In this document: piece by piece, positions 43,974-52,272 of the stretch
Layout of the letters: each line of letters opens with the position of its first letter
How positions within the stretch are numbered: position 1 is the first letter of the stretch
NCBI GenBank assembly: GCA_035635855.1
Contig: DASQAF010000025.1
Coordinates: forward strand, 124,001 to 188,000
Reading direction: 5' to 3'
Source: UBA11740 sp035635855
Lineage (GTDB): Bacteria > Acidobacteriota > Blastocatellia > Pyrinomonadales > Pyrinomonadaceae
DNA length: 64,000 nucleotides
Notes under the pieces: model-generated
What the model saw: only the letters and a program-made list of their open reading frames with translations
What the model was told of the DNA's origin: nothing
Databases searched by the model: none
Position numbers and translations under genes: made by a program

Positions 43974-45389
43974 ATGAATAGGGACACTATTTACAGTTTG
44001 CAATTTCGCGGGCATTTGCAAATGACGGAAGATAAGTCTTCCCCAATAGTCGCGACGGTAGAGTTTGAAATCCACAATCCAACTTCGCTGAAAATAGAGA
44101 TACTACTTATTGGCACTGAAAAAGAGAACCGAGTTGCTTCCAGTTATCTTCGTAACTTCCCGTACAATCACCTGCGACTTCAAAACGAGGAATTTGCCAG
44201 CCAATCCGTTGATGTTTGGGGAATTCAAGGATATGAAGTCACAGGATTACGAGCGTCCATTGCCGCGAGTCTTGTGCAAATTGGCATATCAAAGGAACCC
44301 ATCGCAGAGGATACAATCTTTTACGCTAAGGCGGAGTTAACTCCCAGCGGCATACTGGTTCAACCTAAGATTAACGAACTTTTTTACACTGGAGAGTCTA
44401 GAGTCACACCCATAGTTAAAGGGAGAATTGAAGTCCCTTCTAGATTCGGAGTTCTTGAGGTGGGACAGAGATATGCGCATTACCATTCTGAACAATTTGG
44501 CAATGACATCACTCACTCAGTTGAGCGAGTATCGGTAACTAGCAAGGTTTCAGCTCCTGGCGGTGAAAATGTTTTCTCGATTAATGAAAGGATAGAGCAA
44601 GACATTCGAGATATATGCAGAGTGCTCTCGTTTTGTTATCGACAGCCTGTACGTCACTACGAGATCGAGTATTTTCGGGCTGAATCCGCCATTGGCAGCT
44701 TGCGGAAACGTATATGGCGAAGACGACTTCCTTCATCCGAAAACACAATCAAGCAAGATGAATTGATCAATTATCGGAATCTTGTCGACGGTGGTTTGGA
44801 GAGGTTACTACGCAACTTTCAAAACGCTGAACGTGCGGATGAGATTTCTAGAGTGATAGATTTTCTTTCAGCGTCTTACAAGATGGTCACTCTTGAATCA
44901 TCATACTTTCTTGCGTATTCAGCATTGGATCTAGTTGCCTCCATATATAATCCGAATAGCCTGTATCTGCTAAAATCTGGAAAATGGAAAAAGCTGGAAA
45001 GAACACTTCGTGAATATATAGATAGTATTGCGGACGGCCACGATCTTGCAGAGATTATTGACTCACTGAAACAGAAGCTGCCTGAACTTCGGCGAGCATC
45101 CGGTGACAGCCGAATATTGGAAGCCTGTAACACGCTTAACGTTAATACGTCAGATCTATGGCCTATCAGAGGCTTCGAAAATGGCTTAAAGAGTGCCACG
45201 GGAATGCGTAATGACTTATTCCATTCGGCGCTAGCTGAGAATGCGAAGGAACTGTTCAATCATCTTGTCCGCGTGCGAACTCTTGTCGAGCGCCTCCTAT
45301 TAAAGATTTTGGATTGGCCAGATGATCAAATCTGGGTTTGGTATGATCAGAATCTCAAACAGGTTAATATCGGGCCTACCGATTCCTAA
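43974..45389 (+). CDS. HEPN-motif protein, candidate ApeA-like defence protein
   Basis: A 471-residue protein, AT-richer than its neighbours. The N-terminal half (about 1-230) is beta-rich and unrecognised. The C-terminal half is helical: residues 296-325 (SYKMVTLESSYFLAYSALDL) and the end contain a HEPN-type helical bundle with the Rx4-6H motif RNDLFH (R412-H417). HEPN domains with this motif are often metal-free RNases in toxin-antitoxin and abortive infection systems such as ApeA, RloC and Cas13. The overall layout recalls ApeA-like proteins (N-terminal beta domain, C-terminal HEPN). The location just after a tRNA gene supports acquisition by transfer. No antitoxin gene is adjacent on the same strand. 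The defence role is inference. Confidence 0.65.
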   Translation: MNRDTIYSLQFRGHLQMTEDKSSPIVATVEFEIHNPTSLKIEILLIGTEKENRVASSYLRNFPYNHLRLQNEEFASQSVDVWGIQGYEVTGLRASIAASLVQIGISKEPIAEDTIFYAKAELTPSGILVQPKINELFYTGESRVTPIVKGRIEVPSRFGVLEVGQRYAHYHSEQFGNDITHSVERVSVTSKVSAPGGENVFSINERIEQDIRDICRVLSFCYRQPVRHYEIEYFRAESAIGSLRKRIWRRRLPSSENTIKQDELINYRNLVDGGLERLLRNFQNAERADEISRVIDFLSASYKMVTLESSYFLAYSALDLVASIYNPNSLYLLKSGKWKKLERTLREYIDSIADGHDLAEIIDSLKQKLPELRRASGDSRILEACNTLNVNTSDLWPIRGFENGLKSATGMRNDLFHSALAENAKELFNHLVRVRTLVERLLLKILDWPDDQIWVWYDQNLKQVNIGPTDS

Positions 45390-45442
45390 AGCGTTCTCAA
45401 GCAGCCTTCTTCCTTCCAATGCTCTAACCTCTGACTGAAACG

Positions 45443-46771
45443 TTACGAAACAGCCCGGTCCGTAATCTCCAGTCCCTTATCGATGATTGCGAACGCTTCG
45501 CGCATCTCGGCGTCTGTGATACACAGCGGAGGGTTCGTAAAGAACGTGTTCCAACGCACGAACGTGTACAGGCCTTCCTGACGAAAGAACTTGCCGAGCG
45601 CCTGCATCTCGGACGAAGTACTGTTGAAGGCCGCCATCGGTTCGCGCGTCTCAGGGTTTCTTACCAGCTCAACGATTCCAAAGAGCCCGATGCTGCGCGT
45701 CGCACCCACCGACGGATGCCTGGCTTGCAAATCCTCAAGCAGGCCGCGCATCAACGCCCCCATGCTGCGCGCGTTCTCGATCAGATGATCTTCTTCGTAC
45801 ACGGCAATGGTTGCCAGCGCCGCGGCGCAGGCGAGCGGGTGACTGTTGTAAGTGAGGCCGCCATAAAAGACGTTCTTCTGAAAGTGATCGGCGATTTGAC
45901 GCCGCATTCCCACCGCACCAAGCTGCACGTATGCACTCGTCAAACCCTTGGCCATCGTTATCAGGTCGGGGACGACGTTCCAATGGTCGACTGAGAACCA
46001 CTCGCCGGTGCGCCCAAAGCCGGCCATCACTTCGTCGGCGATCAGAAGGATGCCGTGCTTGTCGCACAGCTTTCGTAGCCCCTGCATGTAGCCATCCGGT
46101 GGAATCAGAACGCCATTAGTCCCAACGACAGGTTCGACAATGATCGCCGCTACGGTCTTCGGACCCTCGAGCTCAAGTATCTCTTCCGTTCGCGCCAGCA
46201 CCTCCTCAGTCGTGTCTGAGCCTTTCTGAATGCCATGGTAGAAATCCGGGATGCGGAAAACGCCCGGGATGCCCGGCTCGGCCGCCCAGCGGCGCGGATC
46301 GCCAGTCAGCGTCAGCGCACCCGCGGTTCCGCCGTGATACGACCGGTACCGCGCAGCAATTTTGTGACGGCCGGTAAACAGCCGCGCGATGCGGATCGCG
46401 TTCTCGTTTGCCTCGGCGCCGCCGTTGGTGAAAAAGAAAGCGTCGATGTCACCGGGCGTGATCTCGGTGAGCTTTACACTCAATCGAGCACGCACCTCGG
46501 TGGCCATAAATGGGTTGGCATAGGGGAGCACTGCCGCCTGCTCCTGAATTGCGCGCACAACCCGCTCGTCGCCGTGACCGATGTTCACGCACATCAGTTG
46601 GCTGTTGAAATCGATGAAGCGCTTCCCTTCCGGAGTCCAGAAATAGATGCCTTTCGCGCGCGCAACGGGAATCGGGTCCACCGCGGCTTGCGCGGACCAC
46701 TCAAAGAGAGTGTGCCGGCGGCAGACATCGACGATCTGCTCGCCCGTCATGGTTTCAGTAATGGTAGTCAT
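45443..46771 (-). CDS. Class III PLP-dependent aminotransferase
   Basis: A 442-residue fold-type I aminotransferase (ornithine/GABA/beta-alanine:pyruvate class). Visible: FTNGGAEANENAIRIAR, YHGGTAGALTLTGDPR, VEPVVGTNGVLIPPDGYM, LIADEVMAGFGRTGEWF (PLP-binding Asp) and the Schiff-base lysine in ITMAKGLTSAYVQLG. The substrate is not clear; the sequence recalls taurine- or beta-alanine-pyruvate aminotransferases. It lies between the HEPN gene (convergent) and the tRNA-like remnant at 46879. Its base composition looks host-like. Confidence 0.9.
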   Translation of the reverse strand: MTTITETMTGEQIVDVCRRHTLFEWSAQAAVDPIPVARAKGIYFWTPEGKRFIDFNSQLMCVNIGHGDERVVRAIQEQAAVLPYANPFMATEVRARLSVKLTEITPGDIDAFFFTNGGAEANENAIRIARLFTGRHKIAARYRSYHGGTAGALTLTGDPRRWAAEPGIPGVFRIPDFYHGIQKGSDTTEEVLARTEEILELEGPKTVAAIIVEPVVGTNGVLIPPDGYMQGLRKLCDKHGILLIADEVMAGFGRTGEWFSVDHWNVVPDLITMAKGLTSAYVQLGAVGMRRQIADHFQKNVFYGGLTYNSHPLACAAALATIAVYEEDHLIENARSMGALMRGLLEDLQARHPSVGATRSIGLFGIVELVRNPETREPMAAFNSTSSEMQALGKFFRQEGLYTFVRWNTFFTNPPLCITDAEMREAFAIIDKGLEITDRAVS

Positions 46772-46878
46772 GCGAACGCGATGCTATCCAAATCGAGACC
46801 GTTTGACAACGGAGCAAGCTCAGCTCTGCACCCCTTATTGACCCGGTTCGTTCTTTGCCGTATCGTTTTCTTTTCGGG

Positions 46879-46932
46879 GCCCGCGTTCGCCTACGGAGTA
46901 AAATTTCGCACGCGATTCCGGTTGCGGGTACC
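46879..46932 (+). pseudogene. Degenerate tRNA-Arg copy lacking its D-arm
   Basis: Starts with GCCCGCG (7/7 to the acceptor strand of tRNA-Arg at 43722), then TTCGCCTACGGAG (12/13 to the anticodon arm), a diverged T-arm region and GCGGGTACC (9/9 to the 3' end). The D-arm (about 20 bases) is missing; in the intact tRNA it is bordered by GCG repeats, which fits a slippage deletion. It could be the far end of an integrated segment. Confidence 0.5.
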
Positions 46933-46963
46933 GAACATCTTGCCCAATCCTCCAGTTGTTATT

Positions 46964-47407
46964 ATGGAAGACCAAACTGTGCAGGACTCTGGGAAGAATC
47001 AGGCGCGCACGATTCTGTTGGTCGAAGATTTCGACGACACGCGCTTGATGATGAAGATGTGGCTGGCCAAGCGCGGTTATCGCGTTATCGAAGCCGAGAC
47101 TGGTGAAGAAGCCATTACTGCCGCGCAGCGCGAGCTGCCGGATCTAATCCTGATGGACATGATGATGCCGGGCGTAAATGGCCTTGACGCGACCCGCCGA
47201 ATACGCGAGTATCAGGCGCTAAGCCGCACGCCAATCGTGGCCGTCTCTGCTTATGGCGCCAACGAATACCGGGCGCTTGCTATCGACGCGGGGTGTGACG
47301 AATACGTTTCGACGCCCTTCGAGCCGAATGAACTGGCGGGTTTGATCGAAAGCCTGATCACCTCGAGAGCATCTGCAAAGCCCAATGTTTTTCTCACGAA
47401 TGACTAA
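46964..47407 (+). CDS. Stand-alone response-regulator receiver protein
   Basis: A 147-residue CheY-like receiver without output domain. Acidic pair E21/D22 in LLVEDFDD, phospho-acceptor D65 in LILMDMMMPG, and switch Ser95 in VAVSAYG are present. The usual invariant lysine of the KPF motif is replaced by Thr117 (VSTPFEP), which in CheY-type proteins weakens or changes the phosphorylation response. The ATG at 46964 is preferred; the frame extends to 46235 only as antisense of the aminotransferase. It overlaps the next gene. Confidence 0.85.
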   Translation: MEDQTVQDSGKNQARTILLVEDFDDTRLMMKMWLAKRGYRVIEAETGEEAITAAQRELPDLILMDMMMPGVNGLDATRRIREYQALSRTPIVAVSAYGANEYRALAIDAGCDEYVSTPFEPNELAGLIESLITSRASAKPNVFLTND

Positions 47408-48101
47408 AGCGAGCTTATGGTTGCTCGTCGTGGTTCTCTTTACCGCGAAAACGCTGTCCGGCCAACCACCCGCCTGCGCTCTTAAGCTCGATCAATTGCC
47501 AAACGTCGCAGAACTGCGCGGCTTTCATCTGGGAATGACTTACGAGCAGGTAAAGGCCCGCGTGCCGCAGATTCAGTTCGGCCCGGCCGATCAATTTGGC
47601 GTAACGAAGACCAGCATCAATCCAGGTTTTGATCGGAGTTTTGATCAAGCCAGTTTCGCCGACGTGCGCACAATCTCTTTGGACTTTTTGGATGGACGGC
47701 TGGTCAATTTGTGGATCGGATACGAGAGCACCTTTAAGTGGCAAACCCTCGACGAGTTCGTCGCCGGGATGAGCAAGGCGCTGAACCTGCCGGCCGGCTG
47801 GTCAGTGAAACGAGGAGGCCGGCAGCTAACCTGTGATGGGTTTTCCGTGTTTGCGTCGCTGATCGCCGGCAGCCCCAGCATTCGTTTTACCGACGACCCG
47901 GCGCAGGACATTATTGCCACGCGCCGGGAAGAAGCCGCCGCCGCCGCGGAAGTGATGGTCGTCGGCGACATGCGCAGTAAGGCCTATTATTCGTCAGACT
48001 GTGACGGCCGGGACGCCATTCCCGCGCCGAGCCGGATTATTTTCAAAGACAAAGACGAGGCGGAAAAGGCCGGCTACAAACTAGCGAAAGACTGTCAGTA
48101 G
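47400..48101 (+). CDS. Exported protein with a C-terminal Ada-like metal-binding motif
   Basis: A 233-residue protein. It has a signal peptide (MTKASLWLLVVVLFTAKTLS), then an unrecognised domain (LRGFHLGMTYEQVKARVPQI). The last 45 residues (VGDMRSKAYYSSDC; RIIFKDKDEAEKAGYKLAKD; final Cys) match the pattern of the Ada-type metal-binding fold (SK-x-YH-x-C ... F-x-EAE-x-AGY-x-x-C), with Tyr in place of the usual His. The ATG at 47400 overlaps the stop of the response regulator, so the two may be coupled. Function unknown. Confidence 0.7.
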   Translation: MTKASLWLLVVVLFTAKTLSGQPPACALKLDQLPNVAELRGFHLGMTYEQVKARVPQIQFGPADQFGVTKTSINPGFDRSFDQASFADVRTISLDFLDGRLVNLWIGYESTFKWQTLDEFVAGMSKALNLPAGWSVKRGGRQLTCDGFSVFASLIAGSPSIRFTDDPAQDIIATRREEAAAAAEVMVVGDMRSKAYYSSDCDGRDAIPAPSRIIFKDKDEAEKAGYKLAKDCQ

Positions 48102-48106
48102 ACGGT

Positions 48107-48512
48107 CGACAAACTTCAGTTTGTCGCTTGGCCGGTAAAGACGACTCTCGCGGAGCCACGACAAACTGAAGAAAGCTCTGATCAAGTTCGAGCTTGGGTG
48201 TTTTACCGCGAAGCGGTTACGAAGCTCAGCCCAGGGTTGCCGCGCTTTGGCGGCTACCCTGGGTAACGGTTCTAACGATCGCAATCCCAACAAGGGTTGT
48301 GTCAGTCTCTCAGCTCGATGGTGATTCGGTTCAACGTTGCCGCTTCACCGTGGTTTTCGATTTGCGCAGAAGTCGCAACCCCGTTGGGGTTGCGCCCCTT
48401 GCGAGAACTCGATCCCAGGGTAGCCGCCAAAGCGAGGCAACCCTGGGCTCTGTTGCGCAACCGCTTCGCGGTTGGAAGGATCACTTAATCAGAGCTTCCT
48501 GAAGTTTATCGG
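48107..48512. repeat. Large nested palindrome upstream of mscL
   Basis: From outside in: 48159-48186 pairs with 48484-48511 (23/28); 48205-48219 (ACCGCGAAGCGGTTA) with 48459-48473; 48225-48263 with 48414-48452 (36/39). Each 39-base arm is itself a hairpin with ends CCCAGGGT and ACCCTGGG. Inside lie smaller hairpins, e.g. GCAACCCCGTTGGGGTTGC at 48375. A separate perfect palindrome, CGACAAACTTCAGTTTGTCG, is at 48107-48126. No gene is seen in 48102-48533. Confidence 0.8.
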
Positions 48513-48533
48513 ACAAAAAGAAAGGAGAGAACC

Positions 48534-48965
48534 ATGCTGAAAGAATTCAAAGAATTCATCGCGCGCGGAAATGTCATCGACCTGGCTGTGGCGGTGATCA
48601 TCGGCGTGGCCTTTGGCAAGATCATCACTTCACTGGTCGAAGGAATCATTATGCCGCCTATCGGATTGCTGCTGGGCAAAGTTGATTTCTCGAGCTTGTT
48701 CTTAGTACTCGATCACGCCAAGGGCCAACCCGTTTCTCTTGCCGACGCCAAGGCGAAAGGCATTCCCGTTGTGGCCTATGGCGCCTTTATCAACGACATC
48801 ATCAACTTTCTGATCGTCGCGTTTGTGATCTTTCTGGTGGTGAAGATGGTGAACCGAATCAAAAAGAAGGACGTTGCCACCAAGGACTGTCCTTACTGCC
48901 TGACGGCAATTCCACTCGCAGCCACGCGCTGTTCCGGTTGCTGTGCTGAACTGAAACCCGCATAG
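48534..48965 (+). CDS. mscL: Large-conductance mechanosensitive channel with zinc-ribbon tail
   Basis: A 143-residue inner-membrane pentameric channel that opens on osmotic down-shock. The N-terminal signature is MLKEFKEFIARGNVIDLAVA, followed by TM1 (VIIGVAFGKIITSLVEGIIM) and TM2 (FINDIINFLIVAFVIFLVVK). The C-terminus ends in CPYCLTAIPLAATRCSGCCA, a two-CxxC ribbon instead of the usual charged helix end; this is known in several phyla. A strong AGGAG site precedes the ATG. The large nested palindrome lies directly upstream. Confidence 0.95.
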   Translation: MLKEFKEFIARGNVIDLAVAVIIGVAFGKIITSLVEGIIMPPIGLLLGKVDFSSLFLVLDHAKGQPVSLADAKAKGIPVVAYGAFINDIINFLIVAFVIFLVVKMVNRIKKKDVATKDCPYCLTAIPLAATRCSGCCAELKPA

Positions 48966-48974
48966 CTAACTGGA

Positions 48975-49080
48975 AGATCACGAGTTTTTTCGTTCTCCAT
49001 GACCACCGGCTTGCTGAAAGAGTGGCGTACGTGGACTATCAAATCCGAAATCGCACAAATCGCATCAGGCCTGACCCCGT
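48975..49080 (+). repeat. Partial copy of the MITE-like element at 52273
   Basis: About 106 bases that align with 52347-52450: AGATCACGAGTTT, CACCGGCTTGCTGAA, GTGGACTAT, AAATCCGAAATCGCA and CAGGCCTGACCCC are shared in order. Only the right-hand part is present. The two copies, in direct orientation, bracket the truncated rhs gene and its small neighbour. Confidence 0.75.
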
Positions 49081-49110
49081 CTTACATGTTAAGATCGCAG
49101 TAGGGTCAAA

Positions 49111-49560
49111 TCAACTAGACTTCTTCCATTCAACCGTGACAGCGTAATCCCATTGATCACTTGCCTTTTCTCCTGCGTATTCAATTACAATCCAATACTC
49201 ACCTTTGCGAAACTTGAGTTGACGTCCCCCCAAGTCTCGGCCCCAATCTGTCATCGAGCGATCTTCCACAAGCGTCCAGCCTGCCGGAGTCAGGTGCTGC
49301 AAAACGAAACCCTTAACCTCCTCATACTTACTCTTTGAGGAAAAATACTTCTCCTCCAGAGCACCTTCGGCTTTAGACTGAAACGAAGAGCCCGTTTCCT
49401 TGAAGTCAGGCGGTAATGCGAGTTGCGAATACAACTGCCGAACTTCGTAGAGCTTGGTGTCATCTCTGTTAGGAGAATGCTTCTTGGCAAAATAGGCGAA
49501 TATCGATACTACGACTATTATCATTATGCCAAGTAGAATCTTCCTTGCGTTAATCCACAT
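49111..49560 (-). CDS. Small membrane-anchored protein in the Rhs immunity position
   Basis: A 149-residue protein with one N-terminal membrane helix (ILLGIMIIVVVSIFAYFAKK) and a soluble domain. It has no family that I recognise. GAGG lies 5 bases before the ATG at 49560. It starts 19 bases after the end of the truncated rhs frame on the same strand. In Rhs-CT/Rhs-I systems the immunity gene takes this place, so it is an immunity candidate by position only. Confidence 0.65.
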   Translation of the reverse strand: MWINARKILLGIMIIVVVSIFAYFAKKHSPNRDDTKLYEVRQLYSQLALPPDFKETGSSFQSKAEGALEEKYFSSKSKYEEVKGFVLQHLTPAGWTLVEDRSMTDWGRDLGGRQLKFRKGEYWIVIEYAGEKASDQWDYAVTVEWKKSS

Positions 49561-49579
49561 AAGTCCTCACTTGATTATG

Positions 49580-51979
49580 TTACGGAAAAAACCGCTTCGT
49601 TAGATCCCTCCAATTGGGGGCCCAGCCATTGCTTCCAGAAAATCCTCCCCCTGCGCCCACCCCCAGCGTCACAGACCATTTCGTTCCTGGGTTCTCAGGG
49701 GATCTTACGAATCCGCCTCCGCCTCCTAAATCAGGACCCGTCCAAGGATTCCAAAAGATATCCGCTCCGAAAGAAGGTCCCGTGAGGAAACGGACTACGG
49801 CGTCATCAGACGGTTTATCAAGCTGAAGAAGCCATCCAGCCATGAGTGTAGCCACATTTCCAGTCGTGCCACCCAGAGAAACAGTGAAGGTACACGCCCT
49901 AGTCACCGCGACCGAGCCCTGAACACCCGCCGCGAGGGTCAAAATGTAAAAGTCAGGTTTTCTAGCTTTCCGAACTAGATTGACCAGAGGCAGTAACTCT
50001 TTCGGAATCGGCGTTCTGACGCCGTGGCCAAATCGCCTTTGAGAGTCCTCCTGGCCATAGTCTCCGGCCGACGAGACAGCATGAAGTTGCTCATGAATGT
50101 CTGTAGAGGAGTTCTGCGGTATGACCTCTAAGTTTTCATTGCCATTGACAATCTCCAAGAAACTACCCATATCCCCAGCAGCCGCAGCTTGAATGGCCCT
50201 AACCGCATCACGCGGGGCTTGCACCCGTTGTTGATGCGCTAACTCACTCTGCGACATGCCGGGTTCATCATCCTGATTCCTTCCTGAGCGTGACGCATCG
50301 TAACCTGACGACAACAGACCGGTCGGGTCAGTGAAGTTCAATGGATTGTTCGAGACGTAGGCGTAACGGTTGAATGATTGTGGATCAACAAGCCGCATGC
50401 TTCCCGTCAATCGATCGGCACTGGTGAATCGGCCCTGAGTTGACGAGTAGTACCTTGCTTGCGCAAAGTCCAGCATTGTTTCGTTGTCGCGCTCATACGA
50501 GGTGAACTTCTTCCGATTGTTATCGCCGCCGTTACTGAAGCCCATTCCGGTCGTGCGTCCGCCTACACTCGCGCCGAGTTCTTCGCCAAATGGCATGTAG
50601 TGATGCCGACTGACAACGCCGGCGCTGGCGTTCGTCACCACCCGCGGCGAGCCCAGATGATCAGAGGTCGAGTATTGCGTCCCATTCGAGTTCACGGCCG
50701 TCGGTTCAATCGTGATCAGACTGGAGCCGTAGACATGTTCTTTCTTGAGGTTGCCCGTTGACCCGTCGAACTCAGCCATCAGTTGGCCACCAATGCCGTA
50801 AACAAACCTCGTATTCTCACCAACCAGCTTTCGGACCCGCTGACCTTCGCCGTCATAGGTGTAGGCCGTGGTGCTGTCAACCGTCTTGATCTTATTCTCA
50901 GCGTCGAACGTGTAAGCGTGAATGGTGTCGTTGGTTAAGTTGCCCGCGGAGTCATAGCTGAAACCGCTGGTCGTGATGCGGTTGGTACTGATGCTGAAAG
51001 CGAGGTTGTGACTTCCGCCACCGTAATCGATCCAACGATTGCCATATTGATCGTAACCATTAGTCTGCGACCAGCTTGAGCCGGAGTTTTCGTTCGAGGT
51101 GGTCAGGCGATTCAGCGCATCGTAACCAAAGCTCTGCGTGTAGCTCAGTCCGCCGCCACTGTAACTAACGCTCTGGAGATTTCCATTATTGTTCGTCGTG
51201 CCGTAGTTGTAGGCGAGATCAACTATCGAAGTCGGATTCCCGCTGGTACCCAGTTTGATCTCGCTTGGCTGCAGGCGACTGTTATAGCTCACGGCATGAA
51301 TTAGATTATTGCCGTAGGTCTGGCTGGCCAGGGAATTCGTCGGCCCGTAAGAGATGCTGCTGACACTTGCGCCCGGCGCATAACTTGTCGCACTGCTCGA
51401 AAGCGAACTCAAGCGCGCAGCATTGTCGTAACTGAAGCTGATCGTGCGCCGGTCGCCTGCCCCAGGAACCGATGGATAGGTCTCTGTCGCCATGCCGCCT
51501 GACAGAGTAGAGCTCGCCTCCGTCAGATAATTCACTGAATCCGTCTGCTGATACTGCCTCAGCACCGCACCCACCGCATTGTAACCCCGATAGTTACCTG
51601 CGCTGCCACCGCCGTAGGTCGCTGCGACCAATCGCCCAACTGCAAACCCGCGATCGAAGCTCGGTGCGCCTGTGGGTAGAGTCTGGCTGTCGTAAAAGTA
51701 ACTGACCGCCGGCGTGCCGCTGGGATCGTTTTGATAGCTGCGACTGGTAACGCGACTCAAAGCGTCATAGACGTAGTTCGTCACAATCGAGCGGGCGTCC
51801 GTCTTTGCCAGCAGATTGCCGTTGTCGTCGTACAGATAGCTGACCGTTCCGCTTTCAGGATTCGCCGCGCTCGTCAAACGCTTTAACGAGTCATAAACAA
51901 AACTACGCGTCTGCACCCCCTGTGAAACCGTGGTTAGATTGTCGAGCGTGTCATAGTTGTAGCTCGTCGAATAGTTCAC
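49580..51979 (-). CDS. Truncated RHS/YD-repeat protein (C-terminal fragment) with its own variable tip
   Basis: A 799-residue open frame made of YD repeats (YDALSRVTSRSY, FSYDSAGNLTND, YDALNRLTTSNENSGSSWSQ) and the RHS core end (YYSSTQGRFTSADR, RYAYVSNNPLNFTDPTGL). After DPTG comes a tip of about 225 residues unlike that of the full-length paralogue: a helical part (QRVQAPRDAVRAIQAAAAGD), TDIHEQLHAVSSAGDYGQED and a Gly-rich end. There is no signal peptide: the 5' part is in another frame (51951-52268) and then lost at a MITE-like element. Long stretches match the paralogue almost base for base. It is probably a pseudogene or a silent cassette for tip exchange. Confidence 0.8.
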   Translation of the reverse strand: MNYSTSYNYDTLDNLTTVSQGVQTRSFVYDSLKRLTSAANPESGTVSYLYDDNGNLLAKTDARSIVTNYVYDALSRVTSRSYQNDPSGTPAVSYFYDSQTLPTGAPSFDRGFAVGRLVAATYGGGSAGNYRGYNAVGAVLRQYQQTDSVNYLTEASSTLSGGMATETYPSVPGAGDRRTISFSYDNAARLSSLSSSATSYAPGASVSSISYGPTNSLASQTYGNNLIHAVSYNSRLQPSEIKLGTSGNPTSIVDLAYNYGTTNNNGNLQSVSYSGGGLSYTQSFGYDALNRLTTSNENSGSSWSQTNGYDQYGNRWIDYGGGSHNLAFSISTNRITTSGFSYDSAGNLTNDTIHAYTFDAENKIKTVDSTTAYTYDGEGQRVRKLVGENTRFVYGIGGQLMAEFDGSTGNLKKEHVYGSSLITIEPTAVNSNGTQYSTSDHLGSPRVVTNASAGVVSRHHYMPFGEELGASVGGRTTGMGFSNGGDNNRKKFTSYERDNETMLDFAQARYYSSTQGRFTSADRLTGSMRLVDPQSFNRYAYVSNNPLNFTDPTGLLSSGYDASRSGRNQDDEPGMSQSELAHQQRVQAPRDAVRAIQAAAAGDMGSFLEIVNGNENLEVIPQNSSTDIHEQLHAVSSAGDYGQEDSQRRFGHGVRTPIPKELLPLVNLVRKARKPDFYILTLAAGVQGSVAVTRACTFTVSLGGTTGNVATLMAGWLLQLDKPSDDAVVRFLTGPSFGADIFWNPWTGPDLGGGGGFVRSPENPGTKWSVTLGVGAGGGFSGSNGWAPNWRDLTKRFFP

Positions 51980-52268
51980 GCCGCTCGGGTCTTCGTAAAC
52001 CGTGGTCAGACGCCCCAGACCTGCGGGCTTTGCCCGCCTGATCGGTTACGGTGACTGTGTTGCCGCTATAGGAAGACGTAACGACGGCGCTGTCTGGTGT
52101 GGTGACAGTGGTCACGCGTCCAGCCAAATCGTAGGCCGTAGTCGTGTAGATCGCGCTTTCTCCCAGTGACGGACGAAAGGGGTTGCTGGTTTGCTTTACG
52201 CGACTCAAAGCGTCGTAAATCGTCACGACTTTCACGTCACCCTGCGGATCCTTTGACCAGCCTTCAAA
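51951..52268 (-). pseudogene. Frameshifted 5' remnant of the truncated rhs gene
   Basis: Codes VTIYDALSRVKQTSNPFRPS and on to VTVTDQAGKA, as in the full-length protein, then shifts frame near 52010-52035, where the paralogue has CATCTGTCACACTCTTCC-like sequence that is altered here. Over 52035-52235 it is nearly identical to 55359-55560. Similarity stops at about 52268, just before the terminal repeat at 52273. Confidence 0.8.
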
Positions 52269-52272
52269 AACT

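Noticed and set aside
46235..46963. N-terminal extension of the response regulator
   Set aside because: The extra 243 codons are antisense to the aminotransferase and unlike any receiver N-terminus; the ATG at 46964 fits.
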